From contig NZ_CP092333.1 of assembly GCF_018595675.2 (NCBI RefSeq), positions 4,612,001 to 4,676,000 on the forward strand: DNA of 64,000 nt, written 5' to 3'. The translations under genes were made by a program, and so were the position numbers. The first letter of the stretch is position 1. Every line of letters starts with the position of its first letter. This DNA comes from Flavihumibacter fluvii (GTDB taxonomy: Bacteria; Bacteroidota; Bacteroidia; Chitinophagales; Chitinophagaceae). This document shows positions 41,648 to 50,549 of the stretch, in pieces. Under the pieces are notes generated by a model. That model did not search any database and was not told the origin of the DNA. It saw nothing but the letters and a program-made list of their open reading frames with translations.

Positions 41648-43039
41648 GTGATACTGTCGACTATTACAAATTGGTATGAAGAGTTGACGCATATACTTTT
41701 TATTAGTCTCCTGCTGAATATCCTGAATAAACTGGGAAAGGGCCTGGTACTCAGGGAATCTATAGCTTTCTTTTATTGCCTTACCTGCCTGGAGTTTCCA
41801 GTGCTTGGTTATAATGTATATACCGGTGATTTTTGGTTATCCAGGCTATTTATGAAATATATGCTTGTGCCCGAGGCTGAATATTTAAGCATGGCCTTGC
41901 CAGCGATCTCGGCTTTTGTTGTAGCACTTACCTGGCCTTTACCAGCTAATGATCAATCAAATGATGAAGGACAGGGTATCCATAATTTATTCCTGGCAAT
42001 CAAGGCCAGAGCAATTGCCCTTCAATCCATTGCGATTTGGATAATTGTGGTTGGTATCATCTTTTCTGTGATTTCAAGAGTGTTGCCTGCAAGCCTTAGC
42101 TTTGTGGCGACCTTGTTCTTTTTTAGTGCATTTGCCGGATTATTATACCTGTATTTTTGTCCGCCTTCAATGTTTCGTACCCTGTTTATCATCATATTCC
42201 TGGTGTTTGTAGCAGGAAATGCGCTTTCCTCCGGTATGTTTACGGTGGTGGCATATATGGGGATCACCATATTTTCATTTTTCTTTCTGGGTAACAGGAT
42301 GAGCCTGGTTAAGAAAGTGAGTATTTTTTCTATCGGGGTCATGTTTATTTTGGTATTGCAGAGTTCTAAAGGGGCATATCGGGAAGCAACCTGGTTTGGC
42401 CAAACAAATGATAACAGAGCCCTGGTCTTTGCAAAACTTTTCTGGGAGAATCTTCAAAAAGGCACATCACTTTTTAAAAAGGAGGAGTTTTACCCATTAC
42501 ATGTTCGAATGAACCAGGGCTGGAATATCACCCTTGTTATGAAAAGGATACCGGCCATGCAGGAACCCGATGGTGGAAAGCAATTAGTTACTGTAGCTGC
42601 CGCATCATTTGTGCCAAGGTTACTTTGGCCAGATAAGCCAATGGCAGGAGGTAAATTTAATATGAAGCATTATGCGGGCGTTACGATTTCCGGGTATTCC
42701 ACAAATGTTGGTCCTTTAGGCGAAGGGTATGGCAGTTTTGGCAAAACCGGCGCTATGTTTTTTATGGCTATACTTGGCCTGTTTATAAGGTGGGTATATA
42801 AACGGTTCTTTTCACTGGCCATAAAGTATCCATTATTGATTTGCTGGTTGCCAGTTATGTTTTATCAGCTTACCTATTCTGCTGAAACTGATACCTTACA
42901 GATATTGAATTCATTGATAAAAGGAAGTTTTTTCATCTGGTTTTTAATGAAAGTGATGCCTGCCTGGTTTGGAATAAAAAAGCAGCAGGGAATAAATCGT
43001 GTTCTCAATAATGATCTCCCTTATTTACAGAAAGGCTAA
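41648..43039 (+). CDS. Wzy-like polysaccharide polymerase, multi-pass membrane protein
   Basis: 463 aa or more, with about ten hydrophobic segments and a large extracytoplasmic loop in the C-terminal half (FVPRLLWPDKPMAGGKFN). That loop motif, RLLWPDKP, is often seen in O-antigen/exopolysaccharide polymerases of Bacteroidota. It likely joins repeat units in the periplasm. The GTG at 41648 is the first usual start codon, but the frame is open back to 41594 and that part encodes a good first membrane helix (KLSYFFLIVNIGVVIL), so the true start may be upstream. It overlaps the next glycosyltransferase gene. Confidence 0.7.
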   Translation: MILSTITNWYEELTHILFISLLLNILNKLGKGLVLRESIAFFYCLTCLEFPVLGYNVYTGDFWLSRLFMKYMLVPEAEYLSMALPAISAFVVALTWPLPANDQSNDEGQGIHNLFLAIKARAIALQSIAIWIIVVGIIFSVISRVLPASLSFVATLFFFSAFAGLLYLYFCPPSMFRTLFIIIFLVFVAGNALSSGMFTVVAYMGITIFSFFFLGNRMSLVKKVSIFSIGVMFILVLQSSKGAYREATWFGQTNDNRALVFAKLFWENLQKGTSLFKKEEFYPLHVRMNQGWNITLVMKRIPAMQEPDGGKQLVTVAAASFVPRLLWPDKPMAGGKFNMKHYAGVTISGYSTNVGPLGEGYGSFGKTGAMFFMAILGLFIRWVYKRFFSLAIKYPLLICWLPVMFYQLTYSAETDTLQILNSLIKGSFFIWFLMKVMPAWFGIKKQQGINRVLNNDLPYLQKG

Positions 43040-44003
43040 TACCAGCTCTTTCAGTTTAGAGAAAGTATTTAATAATCTTGTACCCTATATCAGGCAGCGG
43101 ATGCCTGTTAATGTTTACCAGGCATACACAAGAGCAGCTGGTTTAAAGGGTGTATTAACAAACCTGCGGCATTTTTCGGGCATTAAGAGTGATGTTTACC
43201 ATGTTACCGGGGATATTCATTATGCCGTTTTTGCCTTTCCGCGTCGTAAGACAATTTTGACGATTCATGATTGTGTATTCCTTTATCAGCATGCTGGTAT
43301 TAAAAGATTATTATTCAGGTGGCTTTGGTTAAAATTACCTGTATGGTGGGCAACAAGGATCACCACAATTTCAGAGAAAAGTAAGGAGGAAATAGTTAAG
43401 AACTCGGGTTGCAGGCCGGAAAAGATAGTTGTTATTAATAATCCGGTTGATGACCGGTTTCAATTCGTTGAAAAGGAATTCAATGCGGCAAAGCCCGCGA
43501 TCCTGTTCATCGGCACAAAGCCCAACAAAAACCTTCCAAATGCTATTGAGGCAATAAAAGGCATTAACTGTCACCTGGATATAGTTGGGGAACTGAATGC
43601 GGAACAAGTAGCCCTGCTTTCCGAAAACGGGATTTCCTGGTCCAATTACTTTAATGTCAGTGATGAAAAATTGATTGACTTGTATGCAACCGCTGACATC
43701 TTGTTGTTTCCTTCAGTGTATGAAGGCTTTGGTGTTCCAATTCTTGAAGCGCAACAAACAGGACGGTTAGTGGTTACGAGCAATATTTCACCACTTAAAG
43801 AGGTTGCCGGTGCAGGAGCCGAATTGGTGGACCCATATGAACCCGCATCTATCAGGTCGGGGTTATTAAGGGTAATTAATGATGAAGAGTACCGGTCAGG
43901 ATTAATTCGTAAAGGATTGGAAAATGTGCGGCAATATAATTCTTCAGCCATTGCTACAAGTTATATCAGTATTTATCATTCTCTTATGGATCCTGTGAAA
44001 TGA
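43011..44003 (+). CDS. GT4-family glycosyltransferase (mannosyltransferase-like)
   Basis: 330 aa from the ATG at 43011, overlapping the polymerase 3' end by 29 bp. SDVYHVTGDIHYAVFAF and TILTIHDCVFLYQHAG are typical of the MtfB/WbdA-like branch. AILFIGTKPNKNLPNAIEAI, NVSDEKLIDLYATADILLFPSVYEGFGVPILEAQQTGR holds the E-x7-E pair (EGFGVPILE). It is a retaining GT-B enzyme by family. The sugar is unknown, though GDP-mannose must be available since gmd is in the locus. Confidence 0.88.
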   Translation: MISLIYRKANTSSFSLEKVFNNLVPYIRQRMPVNVYQAYTRAAGLKGVLTNLRHFSGIKSDVYHVTGDIHYAVFAFPRRKTILTIHDCVFLYQHAGIKRLLFRWLWLKLPVWWATRITTISEKSKEEIVKNSGCRPEKIVVINNPVDDRFQFVEKEFNAAKPAILFIGTKPNKNLPNAIEAIKGINCHLDIVGELNAEQVALLSENGISWSNYFNVSDEKLIDLYATADILLFPSVYEGFGVPILEAQQTGRLVVTSNISPLKEVAGAGAELVDPYEPASIRSGLLRVINDEEYRSGLIRKGLENVRQYNSSAIATSYISIYHSLMDPVK

Positions 44004-44071
44004 AAAAAGTATTTTATTTAACCATCCTCCTTTGCAGTTGGCATCAGTTGCCAATGCTTTTACAAAGATGA
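44000..44071 (+). CDS. 23-codon ORF, possibly a decayed signal-peptide remnant
   Basis: It starts ATGA-overlapped with the preceding stop and encodes MKKVFYLTILLCSWHQLPM followed by LLQR, which looks like the first part of a secretion signal. A second frame through the same bases gives CQCFYKDDPDCKMVK and runs into the next gene's frame. It may be the trace of a deleted small secreted protein or chance. No RNA signature seen. Confidence 0.2.
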   Translation: MKKVFYLTILLCSWHQLPMLLQR

Positions 44072-44084
44072 TCCGGATTGCAAA

Positions 44085-45254
44085 ATGGTGAAATCCTATA
44101 CAGACCAGTTTATCAATGGGCCTAAAAAAATATTGATTTTTACCGATTGGTATGATCCTGCCTATAAAGCAGGCGGACCAGTACAGTCCTGTGTTAATTT
44201 CTGTAAACAGATGAACAGGGATTATGAGTTATTTGTTTTTACCAGCAACAGGGATTTGAATGATACGGAACCATTGCAGGGAATAGCACCAAATAACTGG
44301 ATATTGCATACTTCAGGTGCAAGGGTTTTTTATGCTGAGCCTGGAAGCATCAACCTGTTTTCCATGCGGAAACTCGTTAAATCCATTGCCCCGGATTTTA
44401 TTTACCTGAATAGTATGTTTTCCTTAAAGTTTACCATATTTCCGTTACTACTTTACCGGTTGGGTAAATTCAATGCCACCATCATTCTAAGCCCGAGGGG
44501 GATGTTGAAAGATTCTGCTATGTCATTTAGAGCAGGTAAAAAGAAAATATTCCTGGCAGCCTTGAAATTCGCGGGAATCCCTGGCCGTATTCATTTTCAT
44601 GCAACCGACCAGACAGAAAAGAAGGATATTGAACAATTTTTTCCGGGAGCCAGGGTTTCTATAGCACCAAATTTTCCAGCTCCGGCTGAGCATAGGCCCG
44701 GGCCAGTCTCCAAAGAACCCGGAAAGTTGAATATTGTTTTTATTGGTCGGATTCACCCTATTAAACAACTGCATATACTGCTTGCTGCCCTGGAAAATAT
44801 TAAAGGGTTGGTTCAGCTGCATATTGTTGGCAGTCATGAAGATGAAAAGTATTGGCAGCTTTGCAAACAGTTAATTGATAGATTCCAACGCAATATTACC
44901 ATTATAGAACACGGAAGTATGCCCCACCAAAGTGTAATGGAGATATTAATGCAACAGCATTTATTTGTCCTGCCAACTTTGGGTGAAAACTTTGGTCATG
45001 CGATTTCTGAAGCCTTGAATTCAGGAATTCCTGTTTTGATCTCTGACCAGACACCCTGGCGGTTTCTTGAACCTGCAAAAGCAGGTTGGGATATAAGTTT
45101 AAATGAGCCTGAGGTTTTCGCCAGGAAAATTGAAGAAGCGGTAGGCTGGAACCAACAGGAATTTGATCTATGGCGGGCAGGGGCTTTGTCTGTTGCAAAT
45201 AAATATGCAGAAAAGAATTCCCTTGTATCTGAGTACCGTAAAATATTTTCTTAA
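44085..45254 (+). CDS. GT4-family glycosyltransferase
   Basis: 389 aa. The core begins PKKILIFTDWYDPAYKAGGPVQSCVNFC, preceded by a 13-residue extension. IYLNSMFSLKFTIFPLLLYR and IILSPRGMLKDSAMSFR are typical of one GT4 branch common in surface-glycan loci. LNIVFIGRIHPIKQLHILLAAL and FVLPTLGENFGHAISEALNSGIPVLIS carry the donor site with E-x7-E (ENFGHAISE). It lies 81 bp after the previous gene. Confidence 0.88.
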   Translation: MVKSYTDQFINGPKKILIFTDWYDPAYKAGGPVQSCVNFCKQMNRDYELFVFTSNRDLNDTEPLQGIAPNNWILHTSGARVFYAEPGSINLFSMRKLVKSIAPDFIYLNSMFSLKFTIFPLLLYRLGKFNATIILSPRGMLKDSAMSFRAGKKKIFLAALKFAGIPGRIHFHATDQTEKKDIEQFFPGARVSIAPNFPAPAEHRPGPVSKEPGKLNIVFIGRIHPIKQLHILLAALENIKGLVQLHIVGSHEDEKYWQLCKQLIDRFQRNITIIEHGSMPHQSVMEILMQQHLFVLPTLGENFGHAISEALNSGIPVLISDQTPWRFLEPAKAGWDISLNEPEVFARKIEEAVGWNQQEFDLWRAGALSVANKYAEKNSLVSEYRKIFS

Positions 45255-45268
45255 ACGCCTTGTTGAGT

Positions 45269-45826
45269 ATGGCAACAAATTTAAGTGACTATAATAATAG
45301 CTGGTATAAAGACCAGATTGGTGCTGGCCGGTTGAAGCAATTTATATGGTATTATACCAACCTGCTGATCTTTAATAACGGTTTATTCCCTGTATCATCC
45401 ATCAAGGTGGTTTTGCTGCGGTGGTTTGGAGCAACTATTGGTAAGTCAGTACTTATAAAACCATCTGTGAATATTAAATACCCCTGGAAGCTGGTAATTG
45501 GGGATCATACATGGATTGGTGAAAATGTGTGGATCGATAACCTGGCTGATGTTTCTATAGGATCACACGTGTGTTTGTCGCAGGGGGCATTTTTACTGAC
45601 CGGTAACCATGATTTTAAAAGTAAAACATTTGACCTGATGGTAAAACCGATAAAGCTTGAAGATGGCGTCTGGATCGGTGCACAGGCAATAGTTTGTCCA
45701 GGCGTCAATTGTCATCATTCCAGTGTGTTAAGTGTCAGTTCAGTTGCAACAAAAGATTTGGAAGCCTATACTATCTACCAGGGAAATCCGGCTATTCCCG
45801 TAAAGACCAGGATTATTTCAGACTAA
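45269..45826 (+). CDS. WcaF-like left-handed beta-helix acetyltransferase
   Basis: 185 aa from the ATG at 45269; a TTG at 45260 is possible. NNSWYKDQIGAGRLKQFIWYYTN and FPVSSIKVVLLRWFGATIGKSVLIKPSVNIKYPWKLVIGDH are the WcaF subgroup opening. IGENVWIDNLADVSIGSHVCLSQGAFLLTGNHD gives the catalytic His, and DGVWIGAQAIVCPGV the CoA-binding turn. WcaF acetylates fucose in colanic acid, which is attractive here because GDP-fucose genes follow, but this link is inferred. Confidence 0.85.
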   Translation: MATNLSDYNNSWYKDQIGAGRLKQFIWYYTNLLIFNNGLFPVSSIKVVLLRWFGATIGKSVLIKPSVNIKYPWKLVIGDHTWIGENVWIDNLADVSIGSHVCLSQGAFLLTGNHDFKSKTFDLMVKPIKLEDGVWIGAQAIVCPGVNCHHSSVLSVSSVATKDLEAYTIYQGNPAIPVKTRIISD

Positions 45827-45836
45827 ATTATTTATT

Positions 45837-46586
45837 GTGGTTTCTATTTCGATAATAACGGCTTCATATAACAGCGCATCAACCATTCGGGATACTTTAA
45901 TTAGTGTAGGCCGGCAAACCTTTACCAATTACGAACACCTGATTATTGATGGCGGTTCAACTGACAGTACAATTGACATTGTTGCAAAATATCCTCATGT
46001 AGCTAAAGTGATATCCGAAAAGGATAATGGTATCTATGATGCCATGAACAAGGGAATTGCCCTGGCAACCGGGGATATAGTAGGGATTTTGAACTCAGAT
46101 GATATTTATGCACATAACCGGGTGCTCGAAAAAGTTGCCAGGCTTTTTGAAAATCCCGACGTGCAGACCGTATATGCCGACCTGCAATATGTAAAGGCCA
46201 ATAACCTGAATAAGGTTGTGCGGCATTGGAAATCCGGTCCCTATAGTTCCCAGAATTTCTTTTATGGCTGGATGCCACCGCACCCGACTTTTTTTGTAAG
46301 AAGGGAATTGTATGAAGAGTGCGGGGTTTTTGATACGAGTTTCACATCGGCTGCAGACTATGAACTGATGTTGCGCTTCCTGGTCCGGTATGATATCCCG
46401 GCCACTTACCTGCCGGAAGTTATCGTGAAGATGCGCACAGGGGGTATGAGTAATGCCAGCTTTAAAAATCGCTGGCGGGCCAACAGGGAAGATCGCCGTG
46501 CCTGGGATGTCAACAACCTCACGCCTTATTTCTTCACCATACCCATGAAACCGTTTAGAAAACTTACCCAGTTTATCAATCCATAA
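45837..46586 (+). CDS. GT2-family glycosyltransferase (WcaA/WbbD-like)
   Basis: 249 aa. ISIITASYNSASTIRDTLISVGRQT, LIIDGGSTDSTIDIV and SEKDNGIYDAMNKGIALATGDIVGILNSDD are the signature of the colanic-acid-type GT2 branch, with NSDD as the metal motif. Its C-terminal motif is TSAADYELMLRFL. GTG start at 45837. It is the last glycosyltransferase before the GDP-fucose genes. Confidence 0.88.
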   Translation: MVSISIITASYNSASTIRDTLISVGRQTFTNYEHLIIDGGSTDSTIDIVAKYPHVAKVISEKDNGIYDAMNKGIALATGDIVGILNSDDIYAHNRVLEKVARLFENPDVQTVYADLQYVKANNLNKVVRHWKSGPYSSQNFFYGWMPPHPTFFVRRELYEECGVFDTSFTSAADYELMLRFLVRYDIPATYLPEVIVKMRTGGMSNASFKNRWRANREDRRAWDVNNLTPYFFTIPMKPFRKLTQFINP

Positions 46587-46616
46587 CATATCATTAAATT
46601 TTTTAGTGCCAATTGG

Positions 46617-46624
46617 TAATTTTG
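46617..46624 (+). promoter_or_regulatory. -7 box TAATTTTG upstream of gmd
   Basis: Perfect TAnnTTTG box 28 bp before the gmd ATG, in the 66-bp gap after the last glycosyltransferase gene. The -33 region is T-rich (AAATTTTTTAG) without a clean TTTG. It suggests that gmd-fcl have their own promoter inside the locus. Confidence 0.5.
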
Positions 46625-46652
46625 CACCCAATATTGCGTTTAAACTTATTGT

Positions 46653-47771
46653 ATGAAAAATAAAGTCGCACTCGTTACAGGTATTACCGGCCAGGATGGC
46701 GCTTACCTCGCTGAGCTTTTGCTGGCAAAAGGGTATTTTGTCCATGGTATCAAAAGGCGTTCTTCGCTGTTCAACACAGACCGGATCGACCACCTCTACC
46801 AGGACCCGCATGAAAGGAATGTTCGCCTGAAACTCCATTATGGCGACCTGACCGACAGCACCAACCTCATCAGGATCATCCAGGAAACACAACCCGACGA
46901 AATTTATAACCTGGCCGCCATGAGCCATGTGGCCGTTAGTTTCGAAGAGCCTGAATATACCGCCAATGCCGATGGTATTGGAACCCTGCGCATCCTGGAG
47001 GCTGTAAGGTTGCTGGGGTTAACCAAAAAAACGAAGGTCTACCAGGCATCAACCTCGGAATTATATGGCCTGGTGCAGGAGGTTCCTCAAAGTGAAAAAA
47101 CACCGTTTTACCCCCGTTCTCCATATGCAGTGGCAAAGATGTACGCCTATTGGATCACGGTGAATTACAGGGAAGCCTACAATATGTTTGCAGTGAACGG
47201 GATTCTGTTTAACCACGAATCACCCTTGCGCGGCGAAACCTTTGTAACCCGGAAAATAACCCGTGGTGTGGCTAAGATCGCACTGGGTATGCAGGATAAG
47301 ATCTTCCTGGGTAACCTGAATGCGCAACGCGACTGGGGCCATGCGAAAGATTATGTGGAAGCCATGTGGCTGATCCTGCAACAGGAGATACCGGAAGACT
47401 ATGTGATTGCCACTGGGGTAACCACACCGGTGCGTGAGTTTGTCCGGATGGCATTTGCCGAAGTGGGTGTAACCCTGGAATTCAAGGGTGAAAATGATAA
47501 AGAAGTAGCGGTGGTGGTTTCCTGCTCCAATCCGGAGTTCCAACTGGAAACCGGCAGGGAGGTGGTTGCCGTTGATCCCCGGTATTTCCGGCCAACAGAG
47601 GTGGAACTCTTAATTGGCGATCCAACCAAGTCACAGACAAAATTGGGCTGGAAGCCTAAATATGACCTGCCTGCGCTGGTGAAAGAAATGGTTGCTGCTG
47701 ATGTGGATAGCTTCCGCAAGGAGAAATTATTGAAAGACAGCGGCTACTATGTAAAGAATCAATACGAGTAA
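46653..47771 (+). CDS. gmd: GDP-mannose 4,6-dehydratase
   Basis: 372 aa, full family length. It is an extended [33 protein letters not shown] is the NADP-binding site, [20 protein letters not shown] the core, [35 protein letters not shown] carries the catalytic S/T-E and YxxxK residues, and [18 protein letters not shown] is the Gmd signature. It converts GDP-D-mannose to GDP-4-keto-6-deoxymannose. fcl follows 1 bp later, so GDP-L-fucose is the product of the pair. Confidence 0.97.
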   Translation: MKNKVALVTGITGQDGAYLAELLLAKGYFVHGIKRRSSLFNTDRIDHLYQDPHERNVRLKLHYGDLTDSTNLIRIIQETQPDEIYNLAAMSHVAVSFEEPEYTANADGIGTLRILEAVRLLGLTKKTKVYQASTSELYGLVQEVPQSEKTPFYPRSPYAVAKMYAYWITVNYREAYNMFAVNGILFNHESPLRGETFVTRKITRGVAKIALGMQDKIFLGNLNAQRDWGHAKDYVEAMWLILQQEIPEDYVIATGVTTPVREFVRMAFAEVGVTLEFKGENDKEVAVVVSCSNPEFQLETGREVVAVDPRYFRPTEVELLIGDPTKSQTKLGWKPKYDLPALVKEMVAADVDSFRKEKLLKDSGYYVKNQYE

Positions 47772-47772
47772 A

Positions 47773-48693
47773 ATGAACGGGAACGATAAGATCTATATCG
47801 CCGGCCATCGGGGAATGGTGGGGTCGGCCATTCACAGGAAATTACAAAAGGAAGGGTTTACTAACTTTGTCCTGCGCACCTCCAGCGAGCTTGATCTCCG
47901 CAACCAGCAGGCCGTCGCTGATTTTTTCGGGGCAGAGAAGCCCGGGTATGTTTTCCTTGCCGCAGCAAAAGTGGGGGGGATCATGGCCAATAATATTTAC
48001 CGGGGTGAATTCCTTTACGATAACCTGATGATCCAGAATAATGTTATTCATTCGGCTTACACCAAAGGGGTGAAAAAGCTGATGTTCCTGGGGTCTTCCT
48101 GTATTTATCCAAAGCTGGCCCCGCAACCTTTAAAAGAGGAATATTTACTGACCGGCGAACTGGAACCTACCAACGAGCCATATGCGATCGCAAAAATTGC
48201 GGGCATTAAAATGTGTGATGCTTACCGCTCACAATACGGCTGCAATTTCATTTCGGTAATGCCTACCAACCTTTACGGCCCTAATGATAATTACGACCTG
48301 AAGAATTCGCATGTATTGCCAGCCATGATCCGGAAGTTCCATGAAGCAAAAATGAACGGGGAACCGACGGTTACCATTTGGGGAACAGGAACACCATTGC
48401 GGGAATTCCTGCATGCCGATGACCTCGCTGATGCCTGTTTTTTCCTGATGCAGCAATACAATGAATCCGGTTTTGTCAATATTGGGGTGGGGCATGATAT
48501 CTCCATCAAAGACCTGGCTATATTGGTTAAAAAGATCGTCGGCTTTGAAGGGACCATCGAGCATGATTTATCCAAGCCGGATGGCACCCCGCGTAAACTT
48601 ATGAATGTTGATAAGCTGCATAGTATTGGCTGGAAACATAAAATAGGCCTTGAAGAAGGTATTACAGCAGTGTATAAAGCCTACCAGCAATAG
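47773..48693 (+). CDS. fcl: GDP-L-fucose synthase
   Basis: 306 aa. [18 protein letters not shown] binds [37 protein letters not shown] and [24 protein letters not shown] are family hallmarks, and [22 protein letters not shown] carries the catalytic Tyr and Lys. It carries out the 3,5-epimerisation and 4-reduction that follow Gmd. Presence of both genes predicts fucose (or its precursor) in the exopolysaccharide. Confidence 0.97.
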   Translation: MNGNDKIYIAGHRGMVGSAIHRKLQKEGFTNFVLRTSSELDLRNQQAVADFFGAEKPGYVFLAAAKVGGIMANNIYRGEFLYDNLMIQNNVIHSAYTKGVKKLMFLGSSCIYPKLAPQPLKEEYLLTGELEPTNEPYAIAKIAGIKMCDAYRSQYGCNFISVMPTNLYGPNDNYDLKNSHVLPAMIRKFHEAKMNGEPTVTIWGTGTPLREFLHADDLADACFFLMQQYNESGFVNIGVGHDISIKDLAILVKKIVGFEGTIEHDLSKPDGTPRKLMNVDKLHSIGWKHKIGLEEGITAVYKAYQQ

Positions 48694-48744
48694 TCCTGAA
48701 AAACCCTAAACCAAATTTTATCAGGACAAAGAACCCAATTCTGC

Positions 48745-49770
48745 TTGCGTTATATTAAGAGTCTAAATGCGCTGCGGGCTATTGCCGTTCTGATGGTCAT
48801 TTTTCAGCACTGGCTTCCATTGCGGCATAAGTACCGGCACTTCGATTTTGGGGCAACAGGTGTAGATATTTTCTTCACGATCAGCGGATTCCTGATCACT
48901 ACCATTCTTTTACGCGATATTGGAAAGTATAACAAACACGAACTTTCCTTTGGACAGGTGATCGGGCATTTTTTTATCCGCCGGTTGCTGAGAATCATTC
49001 CTGCCTATGGGCTGGCGCTTTTACTGACCTTTTTGTTCAAGGGCTGGCTGCAGCCATTTGATGCAGGTGCCTGGCCATACCTGTTAACCTTTACCTTCAA
49101 TATTTATATGACCTGGCAACCGTATTGGCCCGGAACTATTCCGCATTTCTGGTCGCTTGCGGTTGAAGAACAATACTACCTATTTTGGCCTTTTCTGTTG
49201 ATATTCTCCCGTCCAGGATTCAGGCCATATTTAATGGCTTTTTTGGTCATATTGGCTGTTATTCTCCGGTACCATTATATCCAGGCAAATGACATGATGT
49301 ATAATGTCCGGACGATTACCTGCCTGGATGCTTTCGGATTGGGTGGCTTGCTGGCCTGGTTTTATATAAACAAGCCCGATGTAATTAACCGATTTTTTAA
49401 GCCGCCTGTGATGATACCGTCACTTTTACTACTCTTTTTTTTACCCGTTATGCATTTTAATTACCCGGGTATTAATTTCCTGCTCAGGTTATTTACGGCA
49501 ATATTCAGCACAGCGGTCATTGCATACCTGCTCTACAGTGATAAACACGGATCCGGGTCATTGTCCTGGTTCTGGAATAATCCCTTGCTGGAATTGGTGG
49601 GGAAGATAAGTTATGGCATGTACCTCTATCATTTTTTAGTGCCTGAACTGGTTGCAGGTCCGTGGGTCCTGAATTTTTTCCTTAAACTAATTATATTGTT
49701 CTCCTTTTCCTGGCTGTCCTGGAAATATTTTGAATTACCGATCCTCACACTAAAAAAATATTTTCATTAA
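48745..49770 (+). CDS. Acyltransferase family 3 membrane protein, third copy
   Basis: 341 aa, multi-pass. YIKSLNALRAIAVLMVIFQHW, FGATGVDIFFTISGFLITTILL, FFIRRLLRIIPAYGLAL and IPHFWSLAVEEQYYLFWPFLL are the family motifs; the usual R/H pair (RAIAV...QHW) is kept. TTG start at 48745, 51 bp after fcl. It likely adds an acyl group to the exopolysaccharide or another envelope glycan. Confidence 0.87.
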   Translation: MRYIKSLNALRAIAVLMVIFQHWLPLRHKYRHFDFGATGVDIFFTISGFLITTILLRDIGKYNKHELSFGQVIGHFFIRRLLRIIPAYGLALLLTFLFKGWLQPFDAGAWPYLLTFTFNIYMTWQPYWPGTIPHFWSLAVEEQYYLFWPFLLIFSRPGFRPYLMAFLVILAVILRYHYIQANDMMYNVRTITCLDAFGLGGLLAWFYINKPDVINRFFKPPVMIPSLLLLFFLPVMHFNYPGINFLLRLFTAIFSTAVIAYLLYSDKHGSGSLSWFWNNPLLELVGKISYGMYLYHFLVPELVAGPWVLNFFLKLIILFSFSWLSWKYFELPILTLKKYFH

Positions 49771-49787
49771 GCGAATTAACTTGCGTT

Positions 49788-50534
49788 ATGTTTTCATTTT
49801 TCAGCAGTAAATCCATTCCCAGCATAGATCTCTCTGCCATTGGCACAGATATGCATTCACACCTGCTGCCCGGTATTGATGACGGCTCGCCGGATGCAGG
49901 AACTTCGCTGGAATTATTAAAGGGGCTGCAGGGCCTGGGGCTGAAAAAATTCATCACTACGCCGCATATCCTTTGGGACTTATACAGGAATGATGACCAG
50001 ACAATTGGTAATGCACGGGCAGTATTCCAACAGGCTGCCGACCAGCAAAATATTCCCCTTCCGGTAACTGCAGCAGCCGAGTACATGATGGATGACCATT
50101 TTGCTGAACTGCTTCGTAAAAAAGTCCCGCTTCGTACAATTTCCGGCAAATATGTTTTGGTGGAATTCTCTTTCGTCAGCCTTCCTTTTGAATGGAAAGA
50201 AATGCTCTTTGACCTCCAGATGCAGGGTTACCAGCCGGTCCTCGCCCATCCTGAACGGTATAGCTACCTGGGAACAAAGACCGATGTATTCCAGGAAATC
50301 ACAGAAATGGGCGTGGTATTGCAGGTCAACCTCAATTCCCTCACCGGTTACTATGGTAAGCCGGCATTACAACTTGCTAAAGAATTAGCCAGGAAAAAGC
50401 TGGTCACTTTTGTGGGTACCGACCTTCATCATCACCGGCACCTGGAAGCTTTGCGCAATTCTCCCCACCTGATGGATAGTATTAAGGGACTGCTGGACAG
50501 CGGTAAATTATTAAACAGCCAATTGGAAGTTTAA
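49788..50534 (+). CDS. CpsB/YwqE-type PHP-domain tyrosine phosphatase
   Basis: 248 aa. The PHP metal motif is TDMHSHLLPGIDDGSPD, followed by FITTPHILWDLYRND, VLVEFSFVSLP, VLAHPERYSYLG and VGTDLHHHRHLEAL. These are the Mn-binding residues of the CpsB/YwqE family. Such enzymes remove phosphate from the tyrosine-rich tail of Wzc-type kinases and thereby control chain length and export. It closes the operon and pairs logically with the YG-repeat tail of Wzc at 27.4 kb. Confidence 0.9.
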   Translation: MFSFFSSKSIPSIDLSAIGTDMHSHLLPGIDDGSPDAGTSLELLKGLQGLGLKKFITTPHILWDLYRNDDQTIGNARAVFQQAADQQNIPLPVTAAAEYMMDDHFAELLRKKVPLRTISGKYVLVEFSFVSLPFEWKEMLFDLQMQGYQPVLAHPERYSYLGTKTDVFQEITEMGVVLQVNLNSLTGYYGKPALQLAKELARKKLVTFVGTDLHHHRHLEALRNSPHLMDSIKGLLDSGKLLNSQLEV

Positions 50535-50549
50535 TACAACCGTCCGCAA

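Noticed and set aside
46095-46928. 277-codon minus-strand frame over the last GT2 gene and gmd
   Set aside because: It covers the 3' half of one firm gene and the 5' part of another on the opposite strand and shows no family motif.
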